Shown in pieces: positions 8,597 through 16,915 of a stretch of DNA of 64,000 nt; the stretch's first letter is position 1; every line of letters starts with the position of its first letter. This DNA is from Chitinophagaceae bacterium (GTDB lineage: Bacteria > Bacteroidota > Bacteroidia > Chitinophagales > Chitinophagaceae), in NCBI GenBank assembly GCA_024103425.1, contig JAGFIS010000025.1, forward strand, positions 1-64,000, read 5' to 3'. The notes below the pieces were generated by a model that did no database searches, had not been told where the DNA came from, and saw only the letters and a list, made by a program, of their open reading frames with translations. The position numbers and the translations under genes were made by a program.

Positions 8597-10261
8597 ATGG
8601 GGTTATTTATTAAGAAGCCTTTAAGTATGCTGCTCAATGAAGCTTCTGAAACAGGAGAGCATACGCTAAAGCGCACCCTTAGTGCCGGAGCATTAGTGGC
8701 CTTGGGGATCGGTGCTATTATTGGTGCAGGACTCTTCTCTCTTACAGGTCTTGCTGCCTCACACTATGCGGGACCCGGAATTATGATTTCATTTGTCATT
8801 GCCGCTGTTGGTTGCGGACTCGCCGGACTTTGTTATGCCGAGTTTGCATCTATGATTCCCGTTGCAGGAAGTGCTTATACATACTCTTATGCTACCATGG
8901 GAGAGTTTATAGCCTGGATCATCGGATGGGATCTTGTGTTGGAATACGCTGTAGGATCTGCAACTGTAGCTTCAAGCTGGTCCGGATATCTGGCTAAATT
9001 ATTGGCTAATTATAACTTATCATTTCCTGCCGAGTTGATGAGGACGCCTTTTGAAGGGGGAATTCTAAACCTGCCTGCTGTATTTATAGTAGTAGTAATG
9101 TCATTAATACTGATACGTGGTACGAGTGAATCTGCCTGGGTAAATGCTGCTATAGTAATACTTAAGGTATCCATTGTTCTCATTTTTATCATCATCGGTT
9201 TCAATTATATCAGACCTGAGAACCACGTACCGTTTATTCCTGCTAATGAAGGTTCATTCGGAGAGTTCGGATGGTCCGGAGTAATACGAGCGGCGGGAGT
9301 CGTCTTCTTTGCCTATATAGGATTTGATGCAGTGTCGACGGCAGCACAGGAAACAAAGGACCCTAAGAAGGCTATGCCGATTGGTATCATGGGCTCACTG
9401 ATTATTTGTACTGTCCTGTATATACTCTTTGCATATGTAATGACAGGTGTTACCAACTATAAAAACTTTGCCGGTGACGGTCTGGCTCCTGTTGCTACTG
9501 CAATTGACTGGATGGGCCCAATGGTAAACGGAGTGGTGCCAACACCGGATTATCCCTGGCTAAACAATTTGATTATTATAGCAGTTCTTCTCGGATATTC
9601 ATCAGTTATTCTGGTAATGCTTCTCGGACAAAGCCGTGTGTTCTACTCAATGAGTCACGATGGATTACTTCCGAAGATTTTCTCGGTAATTCACCCTAAG
9701 CATAGAACTCCCTATAAGTCAAACCTCCTGTTCATGCTTTTTGTAAGTGCGTTCGCAGCTTTTGTTCCCGGTAAGATTGTGGGAGAGATGACCAGTATCG
9801 GAACATTGTTCGCTTTCATTCTGGTAAGTGCTGGAGTGCTGGTTATGAGAAGTACCATGAAGGATGCACCACGTGCCTTCAGAGTGCCTTTTGTACCGTA
9901 CATACCTATTCTCGGTATTTTGGTTTGTCTGGCCATGATGGTGTTCCTGCCATTTGATACCTGGATTCGTTTGATTGTCTGGATGTTGATCGGTCTGGAT
10001 ATTTATATGGGTTATGGTGTTAAGAAAAGTAAGATGAATGCAGGTTTGAAGCATATTAAGGATAAGAGCATCATCAGTGTATGCGGATTGGTATTGTCAG
10101 CATTATTGGTAATTTTAGCTGTGGCACATCATAATATGCAGACCGACGGAGAAGAGGATTTTGCAATCTTTTATTTTTCTATGGTTGTTGCTGCAATCCA
10201 TTTTGTATATTTTGGATATAGATATTTCAAAGACAAAAAAGTGCCTGAAGGCGCAGCATAA
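8597..10261 (+). CDS. APC-superfamily amino-acid permease (CAT/YfnA type)
   Basis: 554 aa with about 14 hydrophobic segments. The first helix region GIGAIIGAGLFSLTG is the APC signature that binds the substrate backbone; the long C-terminal part with two extra helices resembles the cationic amino-acid transporter (CAT) branch. It is probably a proton-coupled amino-acid importer in the inner membrane. Substrate specificity cannot be read from the sequence. It is a single gene closed by a strong terminator at 10281-10313. Confidence 0.87.
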   Translation: MGLFIKKPLSMLLNEASETGEHTLKRTLSAGALVALGIGAIIGAGLFSLTGLAASHYAGPGIMISFVIAAVGCGLAGLCYAEFASMIPVAGSAYTYSYATMGEFIAWIIGWDLVLEYAVGSATVASSWSGYLAKLLANYNLSFPAELMRTPFEGGILNLPAVFIVVVMSLILIRGTSESAWVNAAIVILKVSIVLIFIIIGFNYIRPENHVPFIPANEGSFGEFGWSGVIRAAGVVFFAYIGFDAVSTAAQETKDPKKAMPIGIMGSLIICTVLYILFAYVMTGVTNYKNFAGDGLAPVATAIDWMGPMVNGVVPTPDYPWLNNLIIIAVLLGYSSVILVMLLGQSRVFYSMSHDGLLPKIFSVIHPKHRTPYKSNLLFMLFVSAFAAFVPGKIVGEMTSIGTLFAFILVSAGVLVMRSTMKDAPRAFRVPFVPYIPILGILVCLAMMVFLPFDTWIRLIVWMLIGLDIYMGYGVKKSKMNAGLKHIKDKSIISVCGLVLSALLVILAVAHHNMQTDGEEDFAIFYFSMVVAAIHFVYFGYRYFKDKKVPEGAA

Positions 10262-10280
10262 GTTTCTTTTTGTAAGTTTT

Positions 10281-10313
10281 AAAAATCTCCGGAAAGCCTC
10301 CGGAGATTTTTTT
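10281..10313 (+). terminator. Intrinsic terminator of the permease gene
   Basis: AAATCTCCGGA and TCCGGAGATTT form a near-perfect stem around a short AAGCC loop, followed by T residues. It separates the permease from exonuclease III. Confidence 0.9.
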
Positions 10314-10340
10314 GTCATCACTGTTGAACTTATACCGTGT

Positions 10341-10348
10341 TACCTTTG
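10341..10348 (+). promoter_or_regulatory. -7 box directly before the xth start codon
   Basis: TACCTTTG fits TANNTTTG exactly and ends 5 nt before the ATG at 10354. In the tRNA genes here the -7 box ends 9-10 nt before the mature RNA, so xth mRNA should have almost no 5' leader. TTG at 10324-10326 is closer than the usual spacing. Confidence 0.6.
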
Positions 10349-10353
10349 TTGCT

Positions 10354-11124
10354 ATGAAGATCGCTACATATAATGTTAATGGTATCAGAAGCAGACTGCC
10401 GGTTTTGCTTCAATGGCTGAAAGATGAGGGGCCCGATGTGGCTTGCTTACAAGAACTTAAGGCTCCGCAGGAAGTTTTTCCCGAAAATGAAATTAGAGAA
10501 GCCGGTTATCAAGCCATCTGGAAAGGCCAGAAAAGCTGGAACGGAGTTGCCATCCTTTCGAAAAATTATCCTATCACTGAAAGAAAAAAAGAACTTCCAG
10601 GAGATAATGTTGACGAGCAGAGCAGGTATATCGAGGCGGAGGTAAATGGTATAATCATTGGATGTATTTATCTGCCCAACGGTAATCCGGTCCCCGGGCC
10701 AAAATTTGATTACAAACTATCATGGATGAAGCGTTTGCAAGATCATGCTTCGTCTTTATTGAGCTCAGGTAAGCCGGTAATCTTAACAGGTGACTTTAAT
10801 GTGATACCCGAAGAGAGAGATGTCTATAATCCTGAGAGGGTAAAAGATGATGCCTTGTTCCAACCCGAATCCCGGCAAGCACTGCAGGATTTAATCGATC
10901 TGGGTTTTACGGATACTATCAGACATTTATATCCCGATGAAATAATTTATACCTACTGGGATTATTTCAGAAATGCTTATAACCGTAATGCAGGCATGCG
11001 GATAGATCATTTTTTAGTGAACAAATCATTACTTCCAAGAGTTGTTAAGGCCGGTGTAGATAAGGATGTAAGAGGGTGGGAGAAGACAAGCGATCATGCG
11101 CCCGTCTGGATTGAGATTAAGTAA
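10354..11124 (+). CDS. xth: Exodeoxyribonuclease III
   Basis: 256 aa from the ATG at 10354. An upstream in-frame ATG at 10312 lies in the permease terminator and upstream of the promoter box, so it is rejected; starting at MKIATYNVNGIRSR also fits the family. Signature residues: LQELK (catalytic Glu34), TGDFNV, and the C-terminal SDHAPV with the catalytic His. It would act as an AP endonuclease/3'-5' exonuclease in base-excision repair in the cytoplasm. It converges on aroQ with a 7-nt gap. Confidence 0.92.
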   Translation: MKIATYNVNGIRSRLPVLLQWLKDEGPDVACLQELKAPQEVFPENEIREAGYQAIWKGQKSWNGVAILSKNYPITERKKELPGDNVDEQSRYIEAEVNGIIIGCIYLPNGNPVPGPKFDYKLSWMKRLQDHASSLLSSGKPVILTGDFNVIPEERDVYNPERVKDDALFQPESRQALQDLIDLGFTDTIRHLYPDEIIYTYWDYFRNAYNRNAGMRIDHFLVNKSLLPRVVKAGVDKDVRGWEKTSDHAPVWIEIK

Positions 11125-11131
11125 ATCTTTT

Positions 11132-11551
11132 TCAGGAGTTTATAAGAGCGAGAACAGCCAGCTCATAGCCTTTCATCCCGAATCCGAAGATGGTGCCCGA
11201 GCACTTTGCGCTGAGGTATGAGTGCTTCCGGAAATCTTCTCTTGCAGCGATATTGCTGATATGCACTTCTATTACAGGTATTTTAATGGCTGCCACGGCA
11301 TCAGCAATGGCTACAGAGGTATGAGTGTAGGCGCCTGCGTTGAGAATAACAGCGTCAGAGTCTTCCGCTGCTTTTTGAATGGCGTTAACCAATTCGCCCT
11401 CTACATTGTTTTGATAATAACTAAAGGTGATCTGCGGATATTTATTTGTGAGTTTTTCCAGGTATTCTTCAAAGCTTTCGTTTCCGTAAATACCGGTTTC
11501 TCTTTTACCCAGCAGATTCAGGTTAGGGCCATTAATAATTGAGACTCTCAT
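11132..11551 (-). CDS. aroQ: 3-dehydroquinate dehydratase, type II
   Basis: 139 aa, normal length for the dodecameric type II enzyme. NGPNLNLLGKRETGIYG contains the flexible-loop Arg and catalytic Tyr; NAGAYTHTS and VEVHISN carry the Asn and His of the active site. The enzyme dehydrates 3-dehydroquinate to 3-dehydroshikimate in the shikimate pathway. No other aromatic-pathway gene is adjacent. Confidence 0.93.
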   Translation of the reverse strand: MRVSIINGPNLNLLGKRETGIYGNESFEEYLEKLTNKYPQITFSYYQNNVEGELVNAIQKAAEDSDAVILNAGAYTHTSVAIADAVAAIKIPVIEVHISNIAAREDFRKHSYLSAKCSGTIFGFGMKGYELAVLALINS

Positions 11552-11587
11552 TTTCTAAAATTAAGGCTTAAACTTTAATCCGGTATT

Positions 11588-11640
11588 GTTTATTTGTTTA
11601 TGCGATTAGTAAACAAACCCCGAACTACGAACCACAAACT
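11588..11640. repeat. Intergenic micro-repeats between carA and aroQ
   Basis: GTTTATTTGTTTATGCG (11588-11604) is an exact 17-nt match to 32533-32549 and belongs to the same 8-bp-period family as 41904-41967. Next to it, GAACTACGAACCACAAACT (11622-11640) is the reverse-complement type of the repeat at 55778-55808. Confidence 0.75.
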
Positions 11641-11658
11641 CGCCTCCGGCGAAACAAC

Positions 11659-12762
11659 TTAATTCTTCATCATCTCAAAGAAATTATCAAACAGGTACCT
11701 GCTGTCGTGAGGACCCGGTGTACTCTCGGGATGGTATTGAACACTGAAAGCCGGCCGGTCTTTCAACTCTATACCCTCGATACTGTCATCGTTAAGATTG
11801 ATGTGTGTAATCGTAATATTAGGATGTGCTTTCGCAGCTTCCGGATCAATGCCGAATCCGTGGTTCTGAGTTGTGATTTCGCATTTTCCTGTAACCAGAT
11901 TCTTCACGGGATGGTTCAGGCCGCGATGCCCGTGATGCATTTTAAAGGTTGGTATGTCATTAGCCAGGGCAAGTAATTGCTGTCCCAGACATATTCCGAA
12001 GAATGGCTTTTTAACGGATAATATTTTCTTGAGATTTTCTACTGCATAGCCCATAGAACCGGGGTCTCCGGGGCCATTGCTTACAAAGTATCCGTGCGGG
12101 TTAAACTTCTCTGCTTCCTCAAATGATGTCTTTGCATTAAAGACCTTCACATATGCACCACGTTCAGTAAGGCAATTGAGGATATTCCGCTTAACACCAT
12201 AATCAAAAACCGCTATCCTGATAGGAGCATTTTCATCACCAAGAGTATATTCTTTTTCTGTTGAGACAGTGGATGCAAGTTCCAGGCCACTCATAGAAGG
12301 TACTTGTTTGAGTATATCCTTCAACTCTTCTTCACTTTTTCCATCGCTTGAGATAATGCAATTCATGGCACCTTTCTCTCTAATATGGATGACCAATGCC
12401 CTGGTATCAATTTCATCAATCGCTACAATATTTTGTCTCTCAAAATACTCGTGCAAGTTCTCTTTAGATGCAAATCTTGAGTAACGTTCTTCCAGATTGC
12501 GGCCTATAATTCCTCTGACCTGAATGAATTCACTTTCTACTTCTGAATCAATAATCCCGTAGTTTCCAATATGAACACTGTTCATTATTACAATCTGTCC
12601 GTAGTAACTGGGATCGGTAAAAACCTCCTGATAACCGGTCATTGCTGTATTAAAACAGATCTCTCCGGTAGCCGTACCCCGTTGGCCGAAGGCTTTGCCG
12701 TAGAATGTATTTCCGTCTTCGAGAATGAGAATTGCGCGATCAGTTGTTGATGAATCTGCCAT
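11659..12762 (-). CDS. carA: Carbamoyl-phosphate synthase small (glutaminase) subunit
   Basis: 367 aa. It has an N-terminal CPSase_sm_chain domain and a C-terminal class I glutamine amidotransferase with nucleophile Cys in FFGICLGQQ and the His/Glu pair in YHPESTPG. The protein releases ammonia from glutamine and channels it to CarB to form carbamoyl phosphate for arginine and pyrimidine synthesis. carB is not in this window. ATG start; no S-D. Confidence 0.94.
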   Translation of the reverse strand: MADSSTTDRAILILEDGNTFYGKAFGQRGTATGEICFNTAMTGYQEVFTDPSYYGQIVIMNSVHIGNYGIIDSEVESEFIQVRGIIGRNLEERYSRFASKENLHEYFERQNIVAIDEIDTRALVIHIREKGAMNCIISSDGKSEEELKDILKQVPSMSGLELASTVSTEKEYTLGDENAPIRIAVFDYGVKRNILNCLTERGAYVKVFNAKTSFEEAEKFNPHGYFVSNGPGDPGSMGYAVENLKKILSVKKPFFGICLGQQLLALANDIPTFKMHHGHRGLNHPVKNLVTGKCEITTQNHGFGIDPEAAKAHPNITITHINLNDDSIEGIELKDRPAFSVQYHPESTPGPHDSRYLFDNFFEMMKN

Positions 12763-13129
12763 GAAAAAGAATTTTGCAAAGAAAAGGAATTGAGCGATAT
12801 AACAAAGTTGTTGTTTTCTAAAAGTTATCCACCCGGGGGATAATAGCTGGCGGTATAGCAGAAATGGAGGCTCGTCATATACAAAATACCTGCCTCTTGT
12901 ATTAATTATATTATTCTCATTTCACTGATACTCTTGCGAGTTGAAGTATTAGCAGGACAGCCTCACACCAAGAGTGTTTTGGTAGATTGGAAGGTTAAAA
13001 GTGAATGCAAGTGTACCCTTAAAACACTTTCTATCGGTAAGAAACCATTTTAGCTGCTACAACGATTTGAGATGCGCCAGCTATAGAAACAGAAGTCAGA
13101 AAGTGATTGCTTATTCTTTTATAAATGAA
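12763..13129. other. Intergenic region upstream of carA and tRNA-Pro, possibly structured
   Basis: No ORF of note. It contains several short inverted repeats, for example AGTGTTTT (12973-12980) with AAAACACT (13021-13028), and CCTGC with GCAGG near 12890-12960. The base composition is less AT-rich than usual spacers here. A non-coding RNA is conceivable, but no known RNA family is recognised. Confidence 0.4.
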
Positions 13130-13162
13130 TTGAGCGTTCAAATCTTTTAAATACTAAATTTG
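13130..13162 (+). promoter_or_regulatory. tRNA-Pro promoter
   Basis: TTG (13130-13132) and TAAATTTG (13155-13162), 22 nt apart, fit the Bacteroidota -33/-7 consensus. The mature tRNA starts 10 nt after the -7 box. Confidence 0.75.
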
Positions 13163-13171
13163 CACTCCATT

Positions 13172-13245
13172 CGGGATGTAGCGCAGCCCGGTAGCGCGCT
13201 TCGTTCGGGACGAAGAGGCCGCTGGTTCGAATCCAGTCATCCCGA
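13172..13245 (+). tRNA. tRNA-Pro (anticodon CGG)
   Basis: 74 nt without encoded CCA. The acceptor stem CGGGATG pairs with CATCCCG; the anticodon stem CTTCG/CGAAG encloses TTCGGGA with CGG at the anticodon; the T-loop GGTTCGAATCC is standard. It reads codon CCG. Confidence 0.95.
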
Positions 13246-13430
13246 CAAACAAAGTTTTTCCGCCGTAAGGCGGATTTTTCTTTAATGGGCAGTGAGGAAA
13301 ATTTATTTTCCGAAACGTGGCATTAGAGAAAAAAAGTTGAGGAAACTTTGTTTGTCTTCCCCCTCCTCCTGGATCATCGCAGATAATCCGGTCATCAGTT
13401 TTTCCGCCGTAAGGCGGATTTTCTTTAATG
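13246..13430. repeat. Duplicated tRNA-Pro terminator with inverted flank
   Basis: The 35-nt terminator block at 13253-13287 recurs at 13398-13430/31 with one base missing, and the second copy is preceded by GGTCATC, resembling the tRNA 3' end. Between them, GGAAACTTTGTTTGTC (13341-13356) is an inverted copy of GACAAACAAAGTTTTTCC (13244-13261). The rest of the gap to 13641 shows no gene. This arrangement resembles the scar of recombination or integration at a tRNA 3' end. Confidence 0.75.
13253..13283 (+). terminator. Terminator of tRNA-Pro
   Basis: TCCGCC/GGCGGA stem with a GTAA tetraloop, followed by TTTTTCTTT. It begins about 10 nt after the tRNA end. Confidence 0.85.
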
Positions 13431-13641
13431 TAGGATGAGAAGGCAGGAATTAAAAACGAACATTAGAAGAAAAAGGGAGCAAATTCAGTATGTCTTCGTT
13501 CTCTCATGGGGCAACAACGACAATCCACTCTTTCCGATTTTGTTATAACAATAGAACAGGCAGCCATACAGAAAGCATTTCTTTAATACCAACTTTTGTT
13601 CCATCTTCCTAATCATTAAATATTTTTTGTAATTAATCAAT

Positions 13642-13649
13642 TAAATTTG
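13642..13649 (+). promoter_or_regulatory. -7 box upstream of the dodecin-like gene
   Basis: TAAATTTG, identical to the tRNA -7 boxes, about 55 nt before the ATG at 13705. No well-spaced -33 element is evident. Confidence 0.5.
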
Positions 13650-13704
13650 ATCAAGGTTCTTTTACAGAGCTGATTATTATTTTTTAACTACTAAACACAA
13701 AAAA

Positions 13705-13911
13705 ATGGCAATTGTTAAGGTTATCGAGGTTATCGCCTCATCCGAAAAAAGTTTTGACGATGCAATTAAAAATGCTGTAAAAGAGGTGTCAAAGACTATT
13801 AAAAATATAGACTCTGTCTATGTAAAAGATTTTAAATGTCACGTGAAGAATGGCAAGGTTGTTTCTTATGGAGCGATTTGCAAAGTTTCCTTTAGAGTTG
13901 AGGACAGATAA
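13705..13911 (+). CDS. Dodecin-like small protein
   Basis: 68 aa with the dodecin pattern: KVIEVIASSEKSFDDA, one amphipathic helix, then KNGKVVSYGAICKVSF. Dodecins form hollow dodecamers that store flavins. At the positions where halophilic dodecin has the flavin-stacking Trp and a binding Gln, this protein has Ser37 and Gly56, so canonical flavin binding is doubtful. Single-gene unit with a promoter box before and a terminator after. Confidence 0.85.
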   Translation: MAIVKVIEVIASSEKSFDDAIKNAVKEVSKTIKNIDSVYVKDFKCHVKNGKVVSYGAICKVSFRVEDR

Positions 13912-13934
13912 TCTGGAAAATTGAAGAAATTTTG

Positions 13935-13967
13935 AGGGAGAGGATTGGTGCTTCTCCCTTCTTTTTT
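13935..13967 (+). terminator. Terminator of the dodecin-like gene
   Basis: AGGGAGA (13935-13941) pairs with TCTCCCT (13953-13959), followed by TCTTTTTT. Confidence 0.75.
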
Positions 13968-14061
13968 AACATACTTTTCCATTGAGAATAGGTCGGGTGT
14001 TTTTATCCTATGTAAGGAGTTTGTATTTTGCAATTCCTTAATTAATCCATTGTAAAGCCTA

Positions 14062-15063
14062 ATGTTACAAACAGCAGAAGACATTCGTTTGCTGAATGAG
14101 AAAATCAGTTATTCAGCTTCTTTTTTAGATAGAATTCATACAGAAATTTCAAAAGTCATTGTCGGTCAGCCACACATGGTTGAGCGGCTTCTTATCGGAC
14201 TTTTGAGCAACGGCCACGTACTTTTGGAGGGAGTGCCTGGACTAGCTAAGACATTGTCCATAAAATCCCTGGCATCATCTATTAATGCTAGCTTCAGCAG
14301 GATACAGTTTACTCCCGATCTGCTTCCGGCTGACGTTATTGGTACGATGGTTTATAATCAGCAAAAGAGTGAGTTTGTGGTAAGGAAAGGCCCCATTTTT
14401 GCCAACTTTATTCTGGCTGACGAAATCAACCGTGCCCCTGCAAAAGTGCAAAGTGCCCTTCTGGAGGCAATGCAGGAACGCCAGGTGACAATTGGAAATT
14501 CCACTTATACGCTCGACGAACCTTTCCTTGTCCTTGCAACTCAGAATCCGATTGATCAGGAAGGCACTTACCCACTGCCAGAGGCACAGGTGGACCGCTT
14601 CATGCTGAAGGTGCTTATTGATTATCCTTCTAAGACAGAGGAGCAATCCATTATCAGGCAAAATGTATCCGGATTTGATAATTTCAAAATCAATCAGGTA
14701 GCCAGCACTTCAGAAATTTTAAGTGCCCGTAACCTCGTTCGGCAGGTTTATCTGGATGAGAAAGTGGAGCAATATATTATTGATATTGTTTTTGCTACAC
14801 GATATCCCGATCAGTATAGTCTTGAGCAATTGAAACCGCTCATCGCATTCGGAGGATCGCCGAGAGCGAGTATAAATCTGGCTCTGGCAGCAAAAGCCTA
14901 TGCATTCCTCAATAAGAGAGGTTATGTGATTCCGGAAGATGTAAGAAATGTTTGTCATGATGTACTCAGACACCGTATAGGCCTGACTTACGAGGCAGAG
15001 GCAGAAAATATAAACAGCGAAGATGTTATTACCGACATCCTTAAGACTGTGAATGTCCCTTGA
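14062..15063 (+). CDS. MoxR-family AAA+ ATPase of the Bat operon
   Basis: 333 aa. Walker A-like GVPGLAKT, Walker B FILADEINRAP, sensor LATQNPIDQEGTYPLPEAQ; all are hallmarks of the MoxR/RavA (AAA_3) family. It is the first gene of a moxR-DUF58-(BatD-like)-batA unit, where the ATPase is thought to act as a chaperone for the VWA membrane proteins. Cytoplasmic. Confidence 0.93.
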   Translation: MLQTAEDIRLLNEKISYSASFLDRIHTEISKVIVGQPHMVERLLIGLLSNGHVLLEGVPGLAKTLSIKSLASSINASFSRIQFTPDLLPADVIGTMVYNQQKSEFVVRKGPIFANFILADEINRAPAKVQSALLEAMQERQVTIGNSTYTLDEPFLVLATQNPIDQEGTYPLPEAQVDRFMLKVLIDYPSKTEEQSIIRQNVSGFDNFKINQVASTSEILSARNLVRQVYLDEKVEQYIIDIVFATRYPDQYSLEQLKPLIAFGGSPRASINLALAAKAYAFLNKRGYVIPEDVRNVCHDVLRHRIGLTYEAEAENINSEDVITDILKTVNVP

Positions 15064-15092
15064 TTTACGGGCTTTTATTTAAATGAACAGAC

Positions 15093-15971
15093 ATGTTGAC
15101 TCCTCAGGAAATAGCCAAAAAGGTTAAGGAACTCGAAATCGTGAGCAAGAAGATCAGTACGCATCTTTTTGCGGGGGAGTATCATTCTGCCTTCAGGGGA
15201 AAGGGAATGAGGTTTCGCGAAGTGAGAGAATATTATCCGGGTGATGACATACGGTTTATCGACTGGAATGTGAGTGCGCGGTACGCTCATCCTTTTTCTA
15301 AGGTTTTTGAGGAAGAACGCGAACTTACTGTTATGTTACTGGTTGATATATCAGAGAGTTCTCTGTTTGGCACAGCCGAAAAACTCAAACGCGATCTTAT
15401 CACAGAAGTGGGTGCTGTGCTCACTTTCAGCGCCATTAACAACAATGATAAAGTGGGTGTTATTTTCTTCAGTGATAAAATAGAAAAGTACATTCCACCC
15501 AAAGGCGGCAAAGAACATGCGCTCTATATCGTCAGGGAATTATTAACGGTTACGCCTAAACTGAAAGGAACCAATCTAAAGGAAGCACTCGAATTCTTCA
15601 GCAGGAATACAAGGCAAAAAAGCATTGCCTTCATCCTGAGCGATTTTCTGGATGAAGATTACGAGCATCGTCTGCGTGTAATCGGCCATCGTCATGAGAT
15701 TATCGGTCTCAGAGTTTATGATAAAATGGACAGTCTGCTCCCTGATGTCGGTATGATGAAAGTAGAGGAGGCAGAAACCGGAAAATCCCTTTGGGTGAAT
15801 ACATCCAGTTCAATGGTCAGACATCGTTATCATCAGGACTTTATTAAGAGAAGTACTGATTGCAAAAATATATTTACAAGAGCCGGAGCTGATTTGCTTC
15901 ACCTGCAGACTAATGAAGATTATGTAAAAGTGCTTCAGCAATTCTTTAAAAGAAGAAAAATCAAACGGTAA
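15093..15971 (+). CDS. DUF58 domain protein
   Basis: 292 aa. The DUF58 core FREVREYYPGDDIRFIDWN is followed by a VWA-like fold with LLVDISESS in place of a perfect MIDAS. It lies 29 nt after moxR and is its usual partner. No signal peptide. Role in the envelope-stress/aerotolerance system is by association only. Confidence 0.9.
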   Translation: MLTPQEIAKKVKELEIVSKKISTHLFAGEYHSAFRGKGMRFREVREYYPGDDIRFIDWNVSARYAHPFSKVFEEERELTVMLLVDISESSLFGTAEKLKRDLITEVGAVLTFSAINNNDKVGVIFFSDKIEKYIPPKGGKEHALYIVRELLTVTPKLKGTNLKEALEFFSRNTRQKSIAFILSDFLDEDYEHRLRVIGHRHEIIGLRVYDKMDSLLPDVGMMKVEEAETGKSLWVNTSSSMVRHRYHQDFIKRSTDCKNIFTRAGADLLHLQTNEDYVKVLQQFFKRRKIKR

Positions 15972-15979
15972 TTATTCAA

Positions 15980-16915
15980 TTGAAAAGATTCTTTTATACA
16001 GTTCTGTTTTCTTTAGGTATTCTGCTGCCCGTATTGATGGCGGCGCAGGCTCCGTCTGTTACTGTATCTGTGAATAAGACGAACATCCTGATAGGTGAGC
16101 AGATTGCCTTCAAGGTAGAGCTGAGAATGCCTGATAATACTTATCGTCTCAATTGGTTTACTGTTCCGGATGACTTTGGCGGATTTGTCGTAGCCTCTCG
16201 AGATAAGATTGATTCTACTTTTGCGGACGGCATACTCGGCTTCAGCCAGACACTTTATATAACAAGCTTTGATTCTGGACGCCAGGTGATACCACCGTTA
16301 ACGCTGAATCTTACTAATTACAAGGTCGACTCAGCGTTTATTATGTTGACAGATAGTATTGTAGTGAACGTTGGGTACTCGCCTGATGATAATGTGCTTC
16401 CGTTTCACGACATCAAACCCATTATAACGGTTGATTATAAAAATCAATGGTGGTTCTGGCCGGGAATAGCCTTAGGTGCACTCATACTTCTGTTTATTTT
16501 TTACAGGCTTTTCAGAAGAAAGAAAAAATCAGCGCTGGAAGCAGAGCCTCCGATTCCGGATTATGATGAAGCTATTATGCTTCTCGATCGCTTAAAGAAA
16601 GAAAGCCTTCCTGAGAAAGGAAAAGCAAAGCAATACTACGTACGGCTTACAGATATTTTTAAAAGATACCTTTCCCGCGGTACAAGAGTGTATAAGATGC
16701 AACTGACAGGGGAAGAATTGATTCAGGAAGTGCACACACTGCTTCCCGACAAGAAAGCTGTTGCATCATTTGCAGAGTGTATCAGAAAGGCTGATGCTGT
16801 GAAGTTTGCAAAATGGAATACGTCAGTTCAGGATTGTGCTCAGAGTATGACCGTGATAAGGCAGACAATAGAAATGTTACATGCAATGAAGAAGGAGGGC
16901 CGGGATGATATATGA
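15980..16915 (+). CDS. Membrane protein of the Bat operon (BatD-like/DUF4381-like)
   Basis: 311 aa from a TTG start, 8 nt after the DUF58 gene. It has an N-terminal signal peptide ending near MAAQA, a periplasmic beta-rich domain of the kind found in BatD, one membrane helix (WWFWPGIALGALILLFIFY, about residues 155-173) and a charged cytoplasmic tail. Its 3' end overlaps batA by 11 nt, so coupled translation is likely. Confidence 0.75.
   Translation: MKRFFYTVLFSLGILLPVLMAAQAPSVTVSVNKTNILIGEQIAFKVELRMPDNTYRLNWFTVPDDFGGFVVASRDKIDSTFADGILGFSQTLYITSFDSGRQVIPPLTLNLTNYKVDSAFIMLTDSIVVNVGYSPDDNVLPFHDIKPIITVDYKNQWWFWPGIALGALILLFIFYRLFRRKKKSALEAEPPIPDYDEAIMLLDRLKKESLPEKGKAKQYYVRLTDIFKRYLSRGTRVYKMQLTGEELIQEVHTLLPDKKAVASFAECIRKADAVKFAKWNTSVQDCAQSMTVIRQTIEMLHAMKKEGRDDI

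Noticed and set aside
10312..10353. Extended N terminus of exonuclease III
   Set aside because: The upstream ATG is in the permease terminator and upstream of the -7 box; family proteins begin at MKI.
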